This document shows, in pieces, positions 1-6,940 of a stretch of 51,624 nt of DNA. The notes under the pieces were generated by a model that worked only from the letters and a program-made list of their open reading frames with translations, did not search any database and had not been told where the DNA came from. The DNA is taken from assembly GCA_031553675.1 (NCBI GenBank), contig JAVBLF010000072.1, positions 1 to 51,624 of the forward strand, written 5' to 3'. The position numbers and the translations under genes are program-made. The number at the start of each line of letters is the position of its first letter. Within the stretch, counting starts at the first letter, position 1. Origin of the DNA: JAVBLF01 sp031553675 (GTDB lineage: Bacteria > Bacillota > Clostridia > Christensenellales > CALWSW01).

Positions 1-513
1 ACATTTCAAAATATGCAGCAGCAGATCCAACAGCAATACCAGCAGCGAATGGCGCAGATCCAACAGCAGTACCCGCAGCTCCAACAAAGTGCCTACGCCC
101 AACCGATACAGCAACCGCAGCAACAGAACGTCGCGCAGAACGCTATGCGGTGTATCGCCGTGACTTCGGTCGAAGAAGCGAAAGCATACATCGCTGATCC
201 AATGGGCGGCGTTGCGATGTTCTACAACGCCGGCGGCGGGTGCTTCTACACGAAACAGATAGGGCTCGACGGATTGCCGATTTTTAACACTTACACGCTG
301 CAAGCACAGCCAGAGCAACAACGGCTAACGCCTGAAATGCAGGCCATGCAACAGATTTGGCAGGGCATCTCGGAAGTAAAGGAGCTAATACAGAATGGAT
401 CCCACACAAATGCTGCTCAGCCAGCTAATGACACCCCAGCTCAGTCAGCTGATGCAACAAGCAAGGCAGGCTCAAAATCCAATGCTGTTTCTGCAGCAGC
501 AAATGGGAAATAA
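1..513 (+). CDS. Gln-rich phage-like protein, probably 5' truncated by the window
   Basis: The frame is open to base 1 and has no ribosome binding site before the first Met (13), so the real start is probably upstream of the window. The first 45 or so residues are almost only Gln, Met, Ala and Tyr. A conserved-looking core follows (SVEEAKAYIADPMGG, then FYTKQIGLDGLPIFNTY) that resembles small proteins found in virion or tail regions of phages of gut Bacillota. The C-terminus is low-complexity (Ala/Ser/Asn) and is overlapped out of frame by the next gene. I recognise the type, not a function. It is best read as part of a prophage with the four genes that follow. Confidence 0.6.
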   Translation, partial: TFQNMQQQIQQQYQQRMAQIQQQYPQLQQSAYAQPIQQPQQQNVAQNAMRCIAVTSVEEAKAYIADPMGGVAMFYNAGGGCFYTKQIGLDGLPIFNTYTLQAQPEQQRLTPEMQAMQQIWQGISEVKELIQNGSHTNAAQPANDTPAQSADATSKAGSKSNAVSAAANGK

Positions 514-616
514 CCCCAACTATCAAAGGGCGATGCAAATGCTGAGCGGGAAAAGCCCGGAGCAAATGCAACAAACGGTATTCAATCTCGCAAAAGAAAT
601 GGGATTCCAGATATAA
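395..616 (+). CDS. Small Met/Gln-rich phage-like protein
   Basis: Encodes 73 residues, rich in Met and Gln, starting MDPTQMLLSQLMTPQ and ending in a more ordered helix (KSPEQMQQTVFNLAKEMG). A clear Shine-Dalgarno AAAGGAG lies about ten bases before the ATG, inside the preceding gene. The reading frame overlaps the 3' end of the upstream gene by 119 bases in another frame. Similar short MQ-rich proteins commonly accompany the upstream type in phages of Bacillota, which supports it as a real gene rather than a shadow. Function unknown; probably structural or assembly-related by context. Confidence 0.6.
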   Translation: MDPTQMLLSQLMTPQLSQLMQQARQAQNPMLFLQQQMGNNPNYQRAMQMLSGKSPEQMQQTVFNLAKEMGFQI

Positions 617-620
617 AAAA

Positions 621-661
621 GAGCTACGCAATCCAGTTTGGCGACGGGGCTTGCGTAGCTC
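621..661. repeat. Inverted repeat after the phage gene pair
   Basis: GAGCTACGCAA (621-631) is the exact reverse complement of TTGCGTAGCTC (651-661), with a 19-base loop. There is no T-run on the plus side. On the minus strand it is followed by T's (AAAAAA at 615-620 on plus), so it could end minus-strand transcripts or simply be an RNA structure between phage genes. Confidence 0.5.
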
Positions 662-720
662 AAGGGCGGGCAGTTTTTGTGCTGCCACGCCTTAAGAATA
701 GCGGCTTCACGCAGTAATTG

Positions 721-740
721 CAAGTGAGTGCACGCACTTG
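721..740. promoter_or_regulatory. Imperfect palindrome ahead of the Cys/Gly-rich phage gene
   Basis: CAAGTG and CACTTG flank a central TGCA (positions 721-740). A TATAAA-like box follows at about 743-748, and the Shine-Dalgarno AAGGAGG is at 761-767. The symmetry and position suit an operator or promoter region for the gene at 776, but no good -35 is spaced correctly. Confidence 0.3.
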
Positions 741-775
741 TGTTATAAAAGACACTTCTTAAGGAGGACTATTCA

Positions 776-1642
776 ATGGGTATGGAAACACTCGGGAACA
801 CAGGGATTGTCGCAGGCGGAATGGGCGCAGGCGTACAGCCCATGATCGACATTGGCGGCTGTCATCACGGCGGCTATGACAACGACGGCTTTGGCGGCGG
901 ACAGGGTATCTGGGCGATCTTGCTGCTGGCGCTTCTGGGACGTCGCGGCTTCGGTAGCGAGGGTGATTGTGTCGGTACTGGCGGAAACTGCATTGTTCCG
1001 AATCTGCTGAACGACAACAACAACAAGAACTTTCAGTCGCTGCAGGACAGCATCAACAACCAGGGCATCCTGAATTACCTCAACACATCGTTCCAAGGCC
1101 AGCTCGAAGCGACGCGCGACGCCGACAAGGCTATCTGCAAGTTGGATTCCGATGTACAGAACGGCTTTGGCCAGACGCGCCTCGATGCATGCAACGGCTT
1201 CGGTTTGACGAACCAGAACATCGCGGAGGCGAAATACCAGAACGTTCTGGAACTGCAGCGCGCAACTGCCATCACGAATAGCAACATCGCTGAAAACAAG
1301 TTCCAGTCCGCTCTCGAAACCGCTGCGATTCGCGCCCAGCTCGCCGAATGCTGCTGCGATCTCAAGACGCAAGGCATGGAGAACACCCAGCGCATTCTCG
1401 ACAAGTTGTCCTGCAACGAGATTCAGGCACTGCGCGATCGCTTGGAAGACACCCGCTTGCAGCTCAGCCAGTGCGGCCAGAACGCAACGCTCATCAATGC
1501 GCTTCGCCCCACGCCGATTCCCGCTTATCCCGTTTGGAACGGGGCGCCCATTTTCACCCCGACGGTTAGCGCACAGAGCTTCTGCGGTGCGCCCGGCACG
1601 TCGTTCGGTCAGGGCAGCTGCGGTGGTTGCGGTATCCTCTAA
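776..1642 (+). CDS. Cys/Gly-rich phage-like structural protein with a coiled-coil centre
   Basis: Encodes 288 residues; the ATG at 776 sits nine bases after a perfect AAGGAGG. The N-terminus is Gly-rich (GGMGAGVQPMIDIGG, a His/Gly patch, then GGGFGGGQGIWAILLLALLG, one hydrophobic segment around residues 43-55). The middle, about 80-225, is a long Asn/Gln/Leu/Ala helical stretch with heptad character. The C-terminus is Cys/Gly-rich and ends SCGGCGIL. There are many cysteines (CCCD near residue 193). This layout is familiar from uncharacterised proteins of prophages in gut Clostridia. A virion or tail-associated role is inferred from the neighbours only. Confidence 0.6.
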   Translation: MGMETLGNTGIVAGGMGAGVQPMIDIGGCHHGGYDNDGFGGGQGIWAILLLALLGRRGFGSEGDCVGTGGNCIVPNLLNDNNNKNFQSLQDSINNQGILNYLNTSFQGQLEATRDADKAICKLDSDVQNGFGQTRLDACNGFGLTNQNIAEAKYQNVLELQRATAITNSNIAENKFQSALETAAIRAQLAECCCDLKTQGMENTQRILDKLSCNEIQALRDRLEDTRLQLSQCGQNATLINALRPTPIPAYPVWNGAPIFTPTVSAQSFCGAPGTSFGQGSCGGCGIL

Positions 1643-1746
1643 GCAATCAGAACTTCCGCCGCGAGGCGTGACTTCCGGCATTTGCCGTGTATCAACGGGG
1701 CGGTGCTGCACAGCGGCATCGTCCTGCTTTTCGAAAGGAGAGACCA

Positions 1747-2142
1747 ATGTCTACTTGCTGCTGCAAATATCTTCACGTAACCAGCATCGCTATCGCGGGC
1801 GCCAACCTCAATCTCACAATCGCCCCTGTGGCCTTGCGAAACAAAGATCGCAAAATCCTCTGCATCGGCACGCCTTTCCCGACAGTTCCCGTCGGCACGA
1901 ATCCCGCAATTCAGGTGATCAACGGCGGCGTTACGCTTCCTGTTCAGGACTGCATCGGGAACCTGGTGCGCGCGTCAGACGTGGGATGCGATCGCTCTTG
2001 GCTGGTGGCTTTCGGTAATGACGCTACGCCCCATCTCACCGTGCTTCGCGGCGTGAAAAACCTCAAGCAGTGCAGATGCGGCGATGGCTACGTTCCGACA
2101 ACTTCCATTGCTCCTCAAAGCACGGCCAAGCCCAAGGAATAG
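1747..2142 (+). CDS. Phage-like beta-rich small protein
   Basis: Encodes 131 residues. The ATG at 1747 was chosen because AAAGGAG lies just upstream (1735-1740); an in-frame ATG at 1687 has no such site and would add an out-of-character basic leader. It begins MSTCCCKYLHVTSI, with a CCC cluster like that of the preceding protein, followed by alternating hydrophobic segments typical of beta structure (IAIAGANLNLTI, IQVINGGVTLPVQD). The C-terminus carries a CRCG pair and a Pro/Lys/Thr tail. No function recognised; it sits with the other prophage-type genes. Confidence 0.6.
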   Translation: MSTCCCKYLHVTSIAIAGANLNLTIAPVALRNKDRKILCIGTPFPTVPVGTNPAIQVINGGVTLPVQDCIGNLVRASDVGCDRSWLVAFGNDATPHLTVLRGVKNLKQCRCGDGYVPTTSIAPQSTAKPKE

Positions 2143-2152
2143 GAGGATCGAT

Positions 2153-2323
2153 ATGCACAAAGTTATCGACAACGTGAAGAAAGAACTCCACGTATTCGAA
2201 ACAAAGGAAATCACACCCCAGAACATCGAATGGCTCTACAAGCTTTCGGAGATCTATTACCACCTCTGTGAGATCGAGTACGAAAGCGACAAGGACAACC
2301 CCAAGCGGGTTCCGATGGCTTAA
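2153..2323 (+). CDS. Small acidic helical phage-like protein
   Basis: Encodes 56 residues; the ATG follows AGGAGG (2141-2146) with ideal spacing and is ten bases after the stop of the upstream gene, so the two are probably cotranscribed. The sequence (MHKVIDNVKKELHVFETKEI ...) is charged and helical, with a Tyr-rich middle. Comparable small helical proteins occur in clostridial prophages near tail and lysis genes. This is the last phage-like gene before tRNA-Val. Confidence 0.6.
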   Translation: MHKVIDNVKKELHVFETKEITPQNIEWLYKLSEIYYHLCEIEYESDKDNPKRVPMA

Positions 2324-2452
2324 TCACAAAGGGCGCGAAAATGGTGGTCATGCGACGTTGCTCTATACCCCAATTTGCACCCCAATAGCAGCAAATAACG
2401 CCCGCTAATGCCCGCTAATTTTAACAAGTTAAAGCGTAGAAGCGAACAAAGC

Positions 2453-2483
2453 AAAGCCCACAGACTCACTATCTGTGGGCTTT
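2453..2483 (-). terminator. Rho-independent terminator of tRNA-Val
   Basis: A perfect 12-bp stem (2453-2464 with 2472-2483) and 7-base loop lie directly 3' of the tRNA in minus orientation. The downstream minus-strand sequence TTTGCTTTG is T-rich. Confidence 0.75.
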
Positions 2484-2488
2484 ACACG

Positions 2489-2564
2489 TGGTGGGAACAG
2501 TTGGGCTCGAACCAACGACCCCCTGCTTGTAAGGCAGATGCTCTCCCAGCTGAGCTATGCTCCC
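2489..2564 (-). tRNA. tRNA-Val (anticodon TAC), CCA encoded
   Basis: Read on the minus strand, the gene starts GGGAGCA and closes with TGTTCCC, the discriminator A and an encoded CCA (2491-2489). The acceptor stem has seven pairs, one of them G-U. The D arm is GCTC...GAGC, the anticodon arm TCTGC-CTTACAA-GCAGG gives anticodon TAC, and the T arm carries GGTTCGAGCC. Total length is 76 nt. The 3' end faces the phage-like genes at 1-2323, the usual geometry for prophage integration into a tRNA 3' end. Confidence 0.95.
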
Positions 2565-2631
2565 ATGCTGCGCCTAAACAGTATAAAGGATGCGATCGCG
2601 ACTGTCAAGCGCACATGCGGTTCATTCTCTC

Positions 2632-3222
2632 CTATTTCGTATTGGCCTTGGTCGTCGGGGTGCCTACGAATTCGACACCAGGGTCATCGACGAAACTGAC
2701 GCTGTATTTGTAGCTGACGCCGTTTCGAACGATGATCGAGCTGTCTTTTCCCTTGGCTGCCAAGGTGTCGTCGTTTGTGTCCATCTTCTCGAAGATTCGC
2801 TTCAGTTCCCCGTTGTCCTCCTGCGACATTGTCACGATGACATTGAGCAGTACGTTGGCGAAGACCTCAGAATTCACCTGCTCGTCCTTGTCATCCCCAA
2901 AGCTGTCCTTGAGCACGATTTTTTTCACATAGCCGTCAGCCGTCGAAAACACCTGGAGCTTGACAGACTGCGTAAACGATACCACGAAACTACCGTCGTT
3001 CTTGTAATTTGTGATCTGGAACGGTTCTTTAGCCGTTGCATTGTAGGCTGACACAAATTGCTTGTTCGTCATCTTCCAGTGGAGAGCGCCATCGTTGTCT
3101 TTGGCGATCTTGAACGCCGAACTGGGTAGCCGGTTCGTTGCAGCTGTCGCAGTCAGCATTTGCGCGCCGATCAGCAAAAGCGCCATTACCAAGGCGAGCG
3201 TGGTTCTCATTCCCTTTTTCAT
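2632..3222 (-). CDS. Secreted protein of unknown function
   Basis: Encodes 196 residues. The ATG at 3222 was chosen over an upstream in-frame start because GGGAGGAAATC precedes it. Residues 1-28 form a signal peptide (MKKGMRT, a hydrophobic core, then TATAA). The mature part is about 170 residues, mixed alpha/beta, with ITNYKNDGSFVVSF, then KLQVFSTADGYVKKI and a C-terminal YKYSVSF strand; there are no cysteines. The fold suggests a small extracellular domain of the kind where substrate or ligand strands alternate, but I do not recognise the family. It is monocistronic, between the tRNA and its own promoter. Confidence 0.7.
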   Translation of the reverse strand: MKKGMRTTLALVMALLLIGAQMLTATAATNRLPSSAFKIAKDNDGALHWKMTNKQFVSAYNATAKEPFQITNYKNDGSFVVSFTQSVKLQVFSTADGYVKKIVLKDSFGDDKDEQVNSEVFANVLLNVIVTMSQEDNGELKRIFEKMDTNDDTLAAKGKDSSIIVRNGVSYKYSVSFVDDPGVEFVGTPTTKANTK

Positions 3223-3266
3223 GATTTCCTCCCATAACGTGTCGATGGTTAACCGCAAGTCTTTCC

Positions 3267-3284
3267 ATCATACCAAATATTTGG
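3267..3284 (-). promoter_or_regulatory. Extended -10 promoter with an overlapping 12-bp palindrome
   Basis: On the minus strand, TGG-TATGAT (3275-3267) is an extended -10 element 45 bases from the start of the secreted-protein gene. Immediately upstream, and overlapping its TGG, is the perfect palindrome CCAAATATTTGG (3273-3284), a candidate operator. Confidence 0.4.
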
Positions 3285-3554
3285 CGACTTGGATAGAATA
3301 TTGAAGTAAATTGAAATAATTGGAGTTCGTAAATTCCAAATTTCCGTAGTGATTCTATGCTTTCATATCGTTTGCTATGATGCATTCCGCCGACGGCTCC
3401 GACGTTTTGCCTGGCTTTCAAGCGTAGAAACGACCCTTTTCGAAATGGACGCAAAAGTGAGAGCCTCCCATGTGATAGGGTGTACTTGCAGCGAGGCGGT
3501 CGAGCATTGTTCGATTCCAACGACCCGCTCGAATCGAAATGTTTAGCGTACGAC
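3285..3554. other. Intergenic stretch without a recognised feature
   Basis: About 270 bases between the divergent secreted-protein gene and ylxM. A TGC-TATGAT extended -10-like box occurs on the plus strand near 3375. A 65-codon open frame at 3349-3546 lacks a ribosome binding site and looks random. No RNA gene was recognised. Confidence 0.4.
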
Positions 3555-3613
3555 TTGACAAGAAAGCCGCCATTCGCTATACTGTACAAGTTGTCAAGGC
3601 ATAGCGCTTGACA
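3555..3613 (+). promoter_or_regulatory. Strong sigma-A promoter of the ylxM-ffh operon with repeated CTTGACA motifs
   Basis: TTGACA (3555-3560), a 17-base spacer and TATACT (3578-3583) give a near-consensus promoter. Just downstream, TGTCAAG (3592-3598) and CTTGACA (3607-3613) form an inverted repeat, and the same CTTGACA heptamer covers the -35 box (3554-3560). The arrangement fits either a repressor site overlapping the promoter and start region or a leader hairpin. Confidence 0.75.
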
Positions 3614-3632
3614 GCCGAGAAAGGAGGGCGCC

Positions 3633-4001
3633 GTGCAGAACGACAGTGTTGAGCGCAAGCTCCGCATGGGATGGCTGCTCGACTTTTATGGCGGCTTTCT
3701 GACTGACAGGCAACAAGCCTTTCTCGACCTGCACTACAACCAAGACCTTTCTCTCGCCGAGATCGCCGAGCAGGAAGGCATCAGCCGGCAAGGTGTCCAC
3801 GACGCCATCCGCCGCGGCGAAACGGTACTGTCCGAAATGGAAGAAAGACTCGGACTGGCCGGACGATTCACCGCAATGTCGGCATCCCTCGCGCTGCTTC
3901 GAGATGATATCGAAGCCTGGAAACCGTCCGCCCCAAGGGATGGAGCGCGAAAAGAAGACTGGATCGCGCGCGTCGGCGCACTCTTGGACGCGCTCTCATA
4001 A
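3633..4001 (+). CDS. ylxM: YlxM family DNA-binding / SRP-associated protein
   Basis: Encodes 122 residues from a GTG start preceded by AAGGAGG. It has a sigma-70 region 4-like helix-turn-helix: LTDRQQAFLDLHYNQDLSLA, then EIAEQEGISRQGVHDAIRRG (residues about 30-70). YlxM is encoded beside ffh across Bacillota and is thought to work with the signal recognition particle. It lies 52 bases upstream of ffh in the same transcription unit. Length and motif match the family, which is usually 105-120 residues. Confidence 0.9.
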   Translation: MQNDSVERKLRMGWLLDFYGGFLTDRQQAFLDLHYNQDLSLAEIAEQEGISRQGVHDAIRRGETVLSEMEERLGLAGRFTAMSASLALLRDDIEAWKPSAPRDGARKEDWIARVGALLDALS

Positions 4002-4053
4002 ATTTCCAACGTTTACTCTACTCCACTGCAAAGCAATGTTCCGGAGGTGCAAG

Positions 4054-5406
4054 ATGGCCTTCGAAGGGTTGGCGGATAAGCTTCAAAACGTATTCAAGAA
4101 GCTGTCCGGTAAAGGAAAACTCAACGAAAAAGACGTCAAAGAGGCGATGCGCGAGGTCAAGCTCGCCCTCCTCGAAGCCGACGTCAACTTCACTGTCGTC
4201 AAAGACTTCATTAAAATGGTCAGCGACCGCGCCGTCGGCCAGGAAGTGCTCGAAAGCCTCAGCCCCGGCCAGCAGGTCATCAAGATCGTCAACGAAGAAC
4301 TGACCGCTCTCATGGGCTCCGGCCAGGTCAAGCTGGCCGTCTCATCCGCACCGCCCAGCATTTACATGATGGCGGGCTTGCAAGGCGCGGGCAAAACGAC
4401 CATGTGCGGCAAGCTTGCCGCGCATCTTCGCAAAGCAAACGGCAAGCGTCCACTGCTCGTTGCCTGCGACATTTACCGCCCCGCAGCGATCAAACAACTC
4501 CAGGTCGTCGGCGAAAAGATCAGCATCCCCGTCTTCGAGCGCGGCCAGGCCGACCCCTGCGACACCGTTCGCGAGGCGCTCGCCCTCGCTGAACGCAATG
4601 GCCACGACGTCGTGATCATCGACACCGCCGGCCGCCTCCACATCGACGAAGACATGATGCAGGAACTCGTCCGCGTCAAAGAAACCTGCAACCCGACCGA
4701 AATCCTGCTCGTCGTCGACGCCATGACCGGCCAAGACGCCGTCAACGTCGCCAAGACCTTCGACGAAACGCTCGACATCGGCGGCGTCATTCTCACAAAA
4801 CTCGACGGCGATACCCGCGGCGGCGCCGCGATCTCCGTCCGCGCCGTCACCGGAAAACCCATCAAGTTCTGCGGCACCGGCGAAAAGATGGAGGACATCG
4901 AACCCTTCTACCCCGATCGCATGGCTTCCCGCATCCTCGGCATGGGCGACGTCATGACCCTGATCGAAAAAGCCCAGCAAAACTACGACGAGAAACAGTC
5001 CCGCGAACTGCTGCAAAAAATGCAGAAGAACAAGTTCACCCTCGACGACTTTCTCGCCCAAATGCAGCAGATGAAAAACATGGGCTCCATGCAGGACCTG
5101 CTCGGCATGCTTCCCGGCGTCAACGCGGGCGCACTCGGCAACGTCGAACTCGACGAAAAAGCCATGGCCCACACCGAAGCGATCATCCTCTCAATGACCC
5201 CGAAAGAACGCAACGACCCCGAACTCCTCAACGCCTCCCGCCGAAAACGCATCGCATCCGGCGCAGGCGTCTCGATCCAGGAGGTCAACCGCTTAATGAA
5301 CCAGTTCGATCAGACCCGCAAGCTCATGCGCCAGATGACCGGCGGAGCCATGAAGCGCGGTGGGAAAAAGAAGCGGGGATTCGGGGGGTTCAAATTTCCG
5401 TTTTAG
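4054..5406 (+). CDS. ffh: Signal recognition particle GTPase Ffh (SRP54)
   Basis: Encodes 450 residues. The ATG at 4054, after CCGGAGG, gives the canonical start MAFEGLADKLQNVFKKLSGK; upstream in-frame Mets lie inside ylxM. Domain order is N domain (1-85), G domain with GLQGAGKTT, DTAGR and TKLDGDTRGG, then a Met-rich M domain (about 300-430) that binds signal peptides and 4.5S RNA, and a basic tail (KRGGKKKRGF). It targets nascent membrane and secreted proteins with FtsY. It is followed by a long repeat-filled gap before rpsP. Confidence 0.97.
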   Translation: MAFEGLADKLQNVFKKLSGKGKLNEKDVKEAMREVKLALLEADVNFTVVKDFIKMVSDRAVGQEVLESLSPGQQVIKIVNEELTALMGSGQVKLAVSSAPPSIYMMAGLQGAGKTTMCGKLAAHLRKANGKRPLLVACDIYRPAAIKQLQVVGEKISIPVFERGQADPCDTVREALALAERNGHDVVIIDTAGRLHIDEDMMQELVRVKETCNPTEILLVVDAMTGQDAVNVAKTFDETLDIGGVILTKLDGDTRGGAAISVRAVTGKPIKFCGTGEKMEDIEPFYPDRMASRILGMGDVMTLIEKAQQNYDEKQSRELLQKMQKNKFTLDDFLAQMQQMKNMGSMQDLLGMLPGVNAGALGNVELDEKAMAHTEAIILSMTPKERNDPELLNASRRKRIASGAGVSIQEVNRLMNQFDQTRKLMRQMTGGAMKRGGKKKRGFGGFKFPF

Positions 5407-5409
5407 GCT

Positions 5410-5513
5410 CTTTTCTCTTCTTTTCTTTGCAAAGAAAAGAAGCAAAAGAAACTCTCGTCACACCCCAAATCTTCGATTTGCGGTGTTCTGCCCCGGCATG
5501 TGCGGCTATCGCC
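5410..5513 (-). repeat. Dispersed two-hairpin element, family A, copy A1
   Basis: Hairpin II is a perfect palindrome, CTTCTTTTCTTTG plus its complement (5417-5442). Hairpin I is CACCCCAAATC-ttc-GATTTGCGGTG (5461-5485) with one mismatch. Read on the minus strand, the whole 104 bases align with copy A2 (8230-8336). Shared blocks include AGATTTGGGGTGTGAC and AGTTTCTTTTGCTTCTTTTC, and homology continues beyond hairpin I into GCCGGGG. It could also terminate ffh transcripts. Confidence 0.8.
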
Positions 5514-5646
5514 TTCATGCCGATGTGATGGGGTTGGGGAGTGGCTTGCTGCATCCATGTCCCGATGCTTGAAGATGCTTGAAACAGAACGTGCTCCGCA
5601 CACCGCCGATTCGCCCAAACGAAGTGAAGGGTGAACGGTTTAAAAT
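5514..5646. other. Intergenic stretch between two repeat elements
   Basis: About 130 bases between element A1 and the tandem array ahead of rpsP. No ORF with a ribosome binding site, promoter or RNA is recognisable. GATGCTTGAAGATGCTTGAA (near 5562-5581) is a short direct duplication. Confidence 0.4.
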
Positions 5647-5837
5647 GAAAGTTTTTGCGCAGCTTTTTTCAAAAAGCGCGTACCCAGCGAAAGTTTTTGC
5701 GCAGCTTTTTCAAAAAGCGCGTACCCAGTGAAAGTTTTTGTGCAGCATTTTTCAAAAAGCGCGTACCCAGTGAAAGTTTTTGCGCAGCTTTTTTCAAATA
5801 GCGCGTACCCATCGCAGCTTTTTCCGAAAAGCGCGCT
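5647..5837 (+). repeat. Tandem array of a 41-42 bp family B-like unit upstream of rpsP
   Basis: Four full units (5647-5688, 5689-5729, 5730-5771, 5772-5813) and a partial fifth (5814-5837). Each contains GAAAGTTTTTGCGCAGC, a T-run, a complementary A-run with AAAAAGCGCG, and TACCCA. Each unit can fold (GCGC...TTTTT / AAAAA...GCGC). Units differ by one to a few bases. The sequence matches the linker and hairpin II of the dispersed family B elements at 35834 and 37690. The array ends 10 bases before the rpsP ribosome binding site. There are no unique spacers, so it is not a CRISPR. Confidence 0.9.
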
Positions 5838-5863
5838 CTCTCATCAATAGGAGGAATCATCAA

Positions 5864-6109
5864 ATGGCAGTGAAAATCAGACTTCGCAGGATGGGCGCCA
5901 AGAAGGCACCGTTCTACCGCATCGTCGTTGCGGATTCCCGTTATCCGCGCGACGGCCGTAGCCTCGAGGAGATCGGCTACTACAACCCGCTCACCGATCC
6001 GGCTGAGGTCAAGCTCGACGACGAACGCGCCAAGTACTGGCTCGGCAACGGCGCACAGCCGTCCGACACCGTTCGCGCGCTACTCAAAAAAAGCGGCGTC
6101 ATCAGCTAA
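5864..6109 (+). CDS. rpsP: 30S ribosomal protein S16
   Basis: Encodes 81 residues starting MAVKIRLRRMGAKKAPFYRI, the universal S16 N-terminus, followed by RDGRSLEEIGYYNPLTDP. ATG 5864 follows ATAGGAGG at an ideal distance. S16 binds 16S rRNA early in 30S assembly. It is followed after 36 bases by khpA, the usual Bacillota order. The unusual part is its leader, which is a tandem hairpin array that could affect transcript level or stability. Confidence 0.97.
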   Translation: MAVKIRLRRMGAKKAPFYRIVVADSRYPRDGRSLEEIGYYNPLTDPAEVKLDDERAKYWLGNGAQPSDTVRALLKKSGVIS

Positions 6110-6145
6110 GAACTTTCGAAACAAGCGCTTCACTGAGGTGATAGC

Positions 6146-6373
6146 ATGGATGAACTCGTCAAATACATCGCGACCCACCTCGTCGATCATCCCGAAGAGG
6201 TCAAAGTCGCGTCGTCGCAGCGCGAACGCAACACCGTGATCGAGCTCTCCGTCGCCCAGGGCGACATGGGCAAGGTCATCGGCAAGCAGGGCAAGATCGC
6301 CAAGGCCATCCGCAAGGTCGTCAAGGCAGCCTCCGTTCGCGAACACAAGAATTACATCGTCGAAATCGTTTAG
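6146..6373 (+). CDS. khpA: KH-domain RNA-binding protein KhpA (YlqC)
   Basis: Encodes 75 residues, a single KH domain. The hallmark GXXG loop is in GKVIGKQGKIAKAIRKVVKA (about residues 41-60). The start ATG follows GAGGTGAT. In Gram-positive bacteria KhpA pairs with KhpB/Jag to bind RNA and affect cell elongation and division; the partner is not in this window. It sits between rpsP and rimM, as in most relatives. Confidence 0.93.
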   Translation: MDELVKYIATHLVDHPEEVKVASSQRERNTVIELSVAQGDMGKVIGKQGKIAKAIRKVVKAASVREHKNYIVEIV

Positions 6374-6413
6374 GAAACGTGTGGTCGTTTCTGCACGGGG
6401 TACTTGGAAGAAA

Positions 6414-6932
6414 ATGACCAATGATTACATCCGCATCGGCCGTGTGCTGCGCCCACAGGGCATCCGCGGCGAGCTTAAGCTCGCGCTGTTGACCGAAAAC
6501 CCCAGCCGCTTCGACGGACTCAAGCGTGTCTTTTTGGAACGTAAGGGGAAACACGAGGTCTTTGCCGTCGCTAGTGCGGCCGTGCGCGGGGAGAACGCGT
6601 ATCTGACGCTTATAGGCATCGACGACCGCGACGCCGCCGAAACGCTGCGCGACGCATACGTCTGTCTTCGCCGCGAGGATGCGCCGCTGCCCGAAGGTCG
6701 CTACTTTATCGACGACATGATCGGTTGCGAAGTGGCGCTTTCGAACGGGCAGGCGATCGGCACGCTCGCCGAGATCCTGCAACACGGCGCCGCCGACGTC
6801 TACGTCATCCGTGGCAAAAGGCCTGTCATGTTTCCGGCGCTCAAGACTTTGCTCCAAAGCATCGACGTAGGAAACAAGCGCATCGTACTCGACGCGGAAG
6901 TATTCGATCAGGTCGCGGTCTTTGACGAATAG
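6414..6932 (+). CDS. rimM: 16S rRNA processing protein RimM
   Basis: Encodes 172 residues. ATG 6414 gives MTNDYIRIGRVLRPQGIRGE, the family N-terminus; an upstream GTG (6381) would add eleven odd residues. The upstream ribosome binding site is weak (GGAAG close to the start). The N-terminal RimM barrel is about 5-85. A PRC-barrel follows (about 95-170) with YFIDDMIGCEV and VMFPALKTLLQSID. RimM binds S19 and helps mature the 30S head. It is separated from trmD by eight bases. Confidence 0.93.
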   Translation: MTNDYIRIGRVLRPQGIRGELKLALLTENPSRFDGLKRVFLERKGKHEVFAVASAAVRGENAYLTLIGIDDRDAAETLRDAYVCLRREDAPLPEGRYFIDDMIGCEVALSNGQAIGTLAEILQHGAADVYVIRGKRPVMFPALKTLLQSIDVGNKRIVLDAEVFDQVAVFDE

Positions 6933-6940
6933 GAGGGGCG

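Noticed and set aside
2361..2393. Short minus-strand frame ending IGVQIGV, resembling integrase C-termini
   Set aside because: Only 13 codons before an in-frame stop; too short to call a pseudogene, kept as a hint only.
3349..3546. 65-codon plus-strand frame
   Set aside because: No ribosome binding site, Cys/Arg-rich random composition, not conserved-looking.
5647..5837. Possible CRISPR array
   Set aside because: Units are contiguous without unique spacers and match a dispersed hairpin family; no cas genes in the window.
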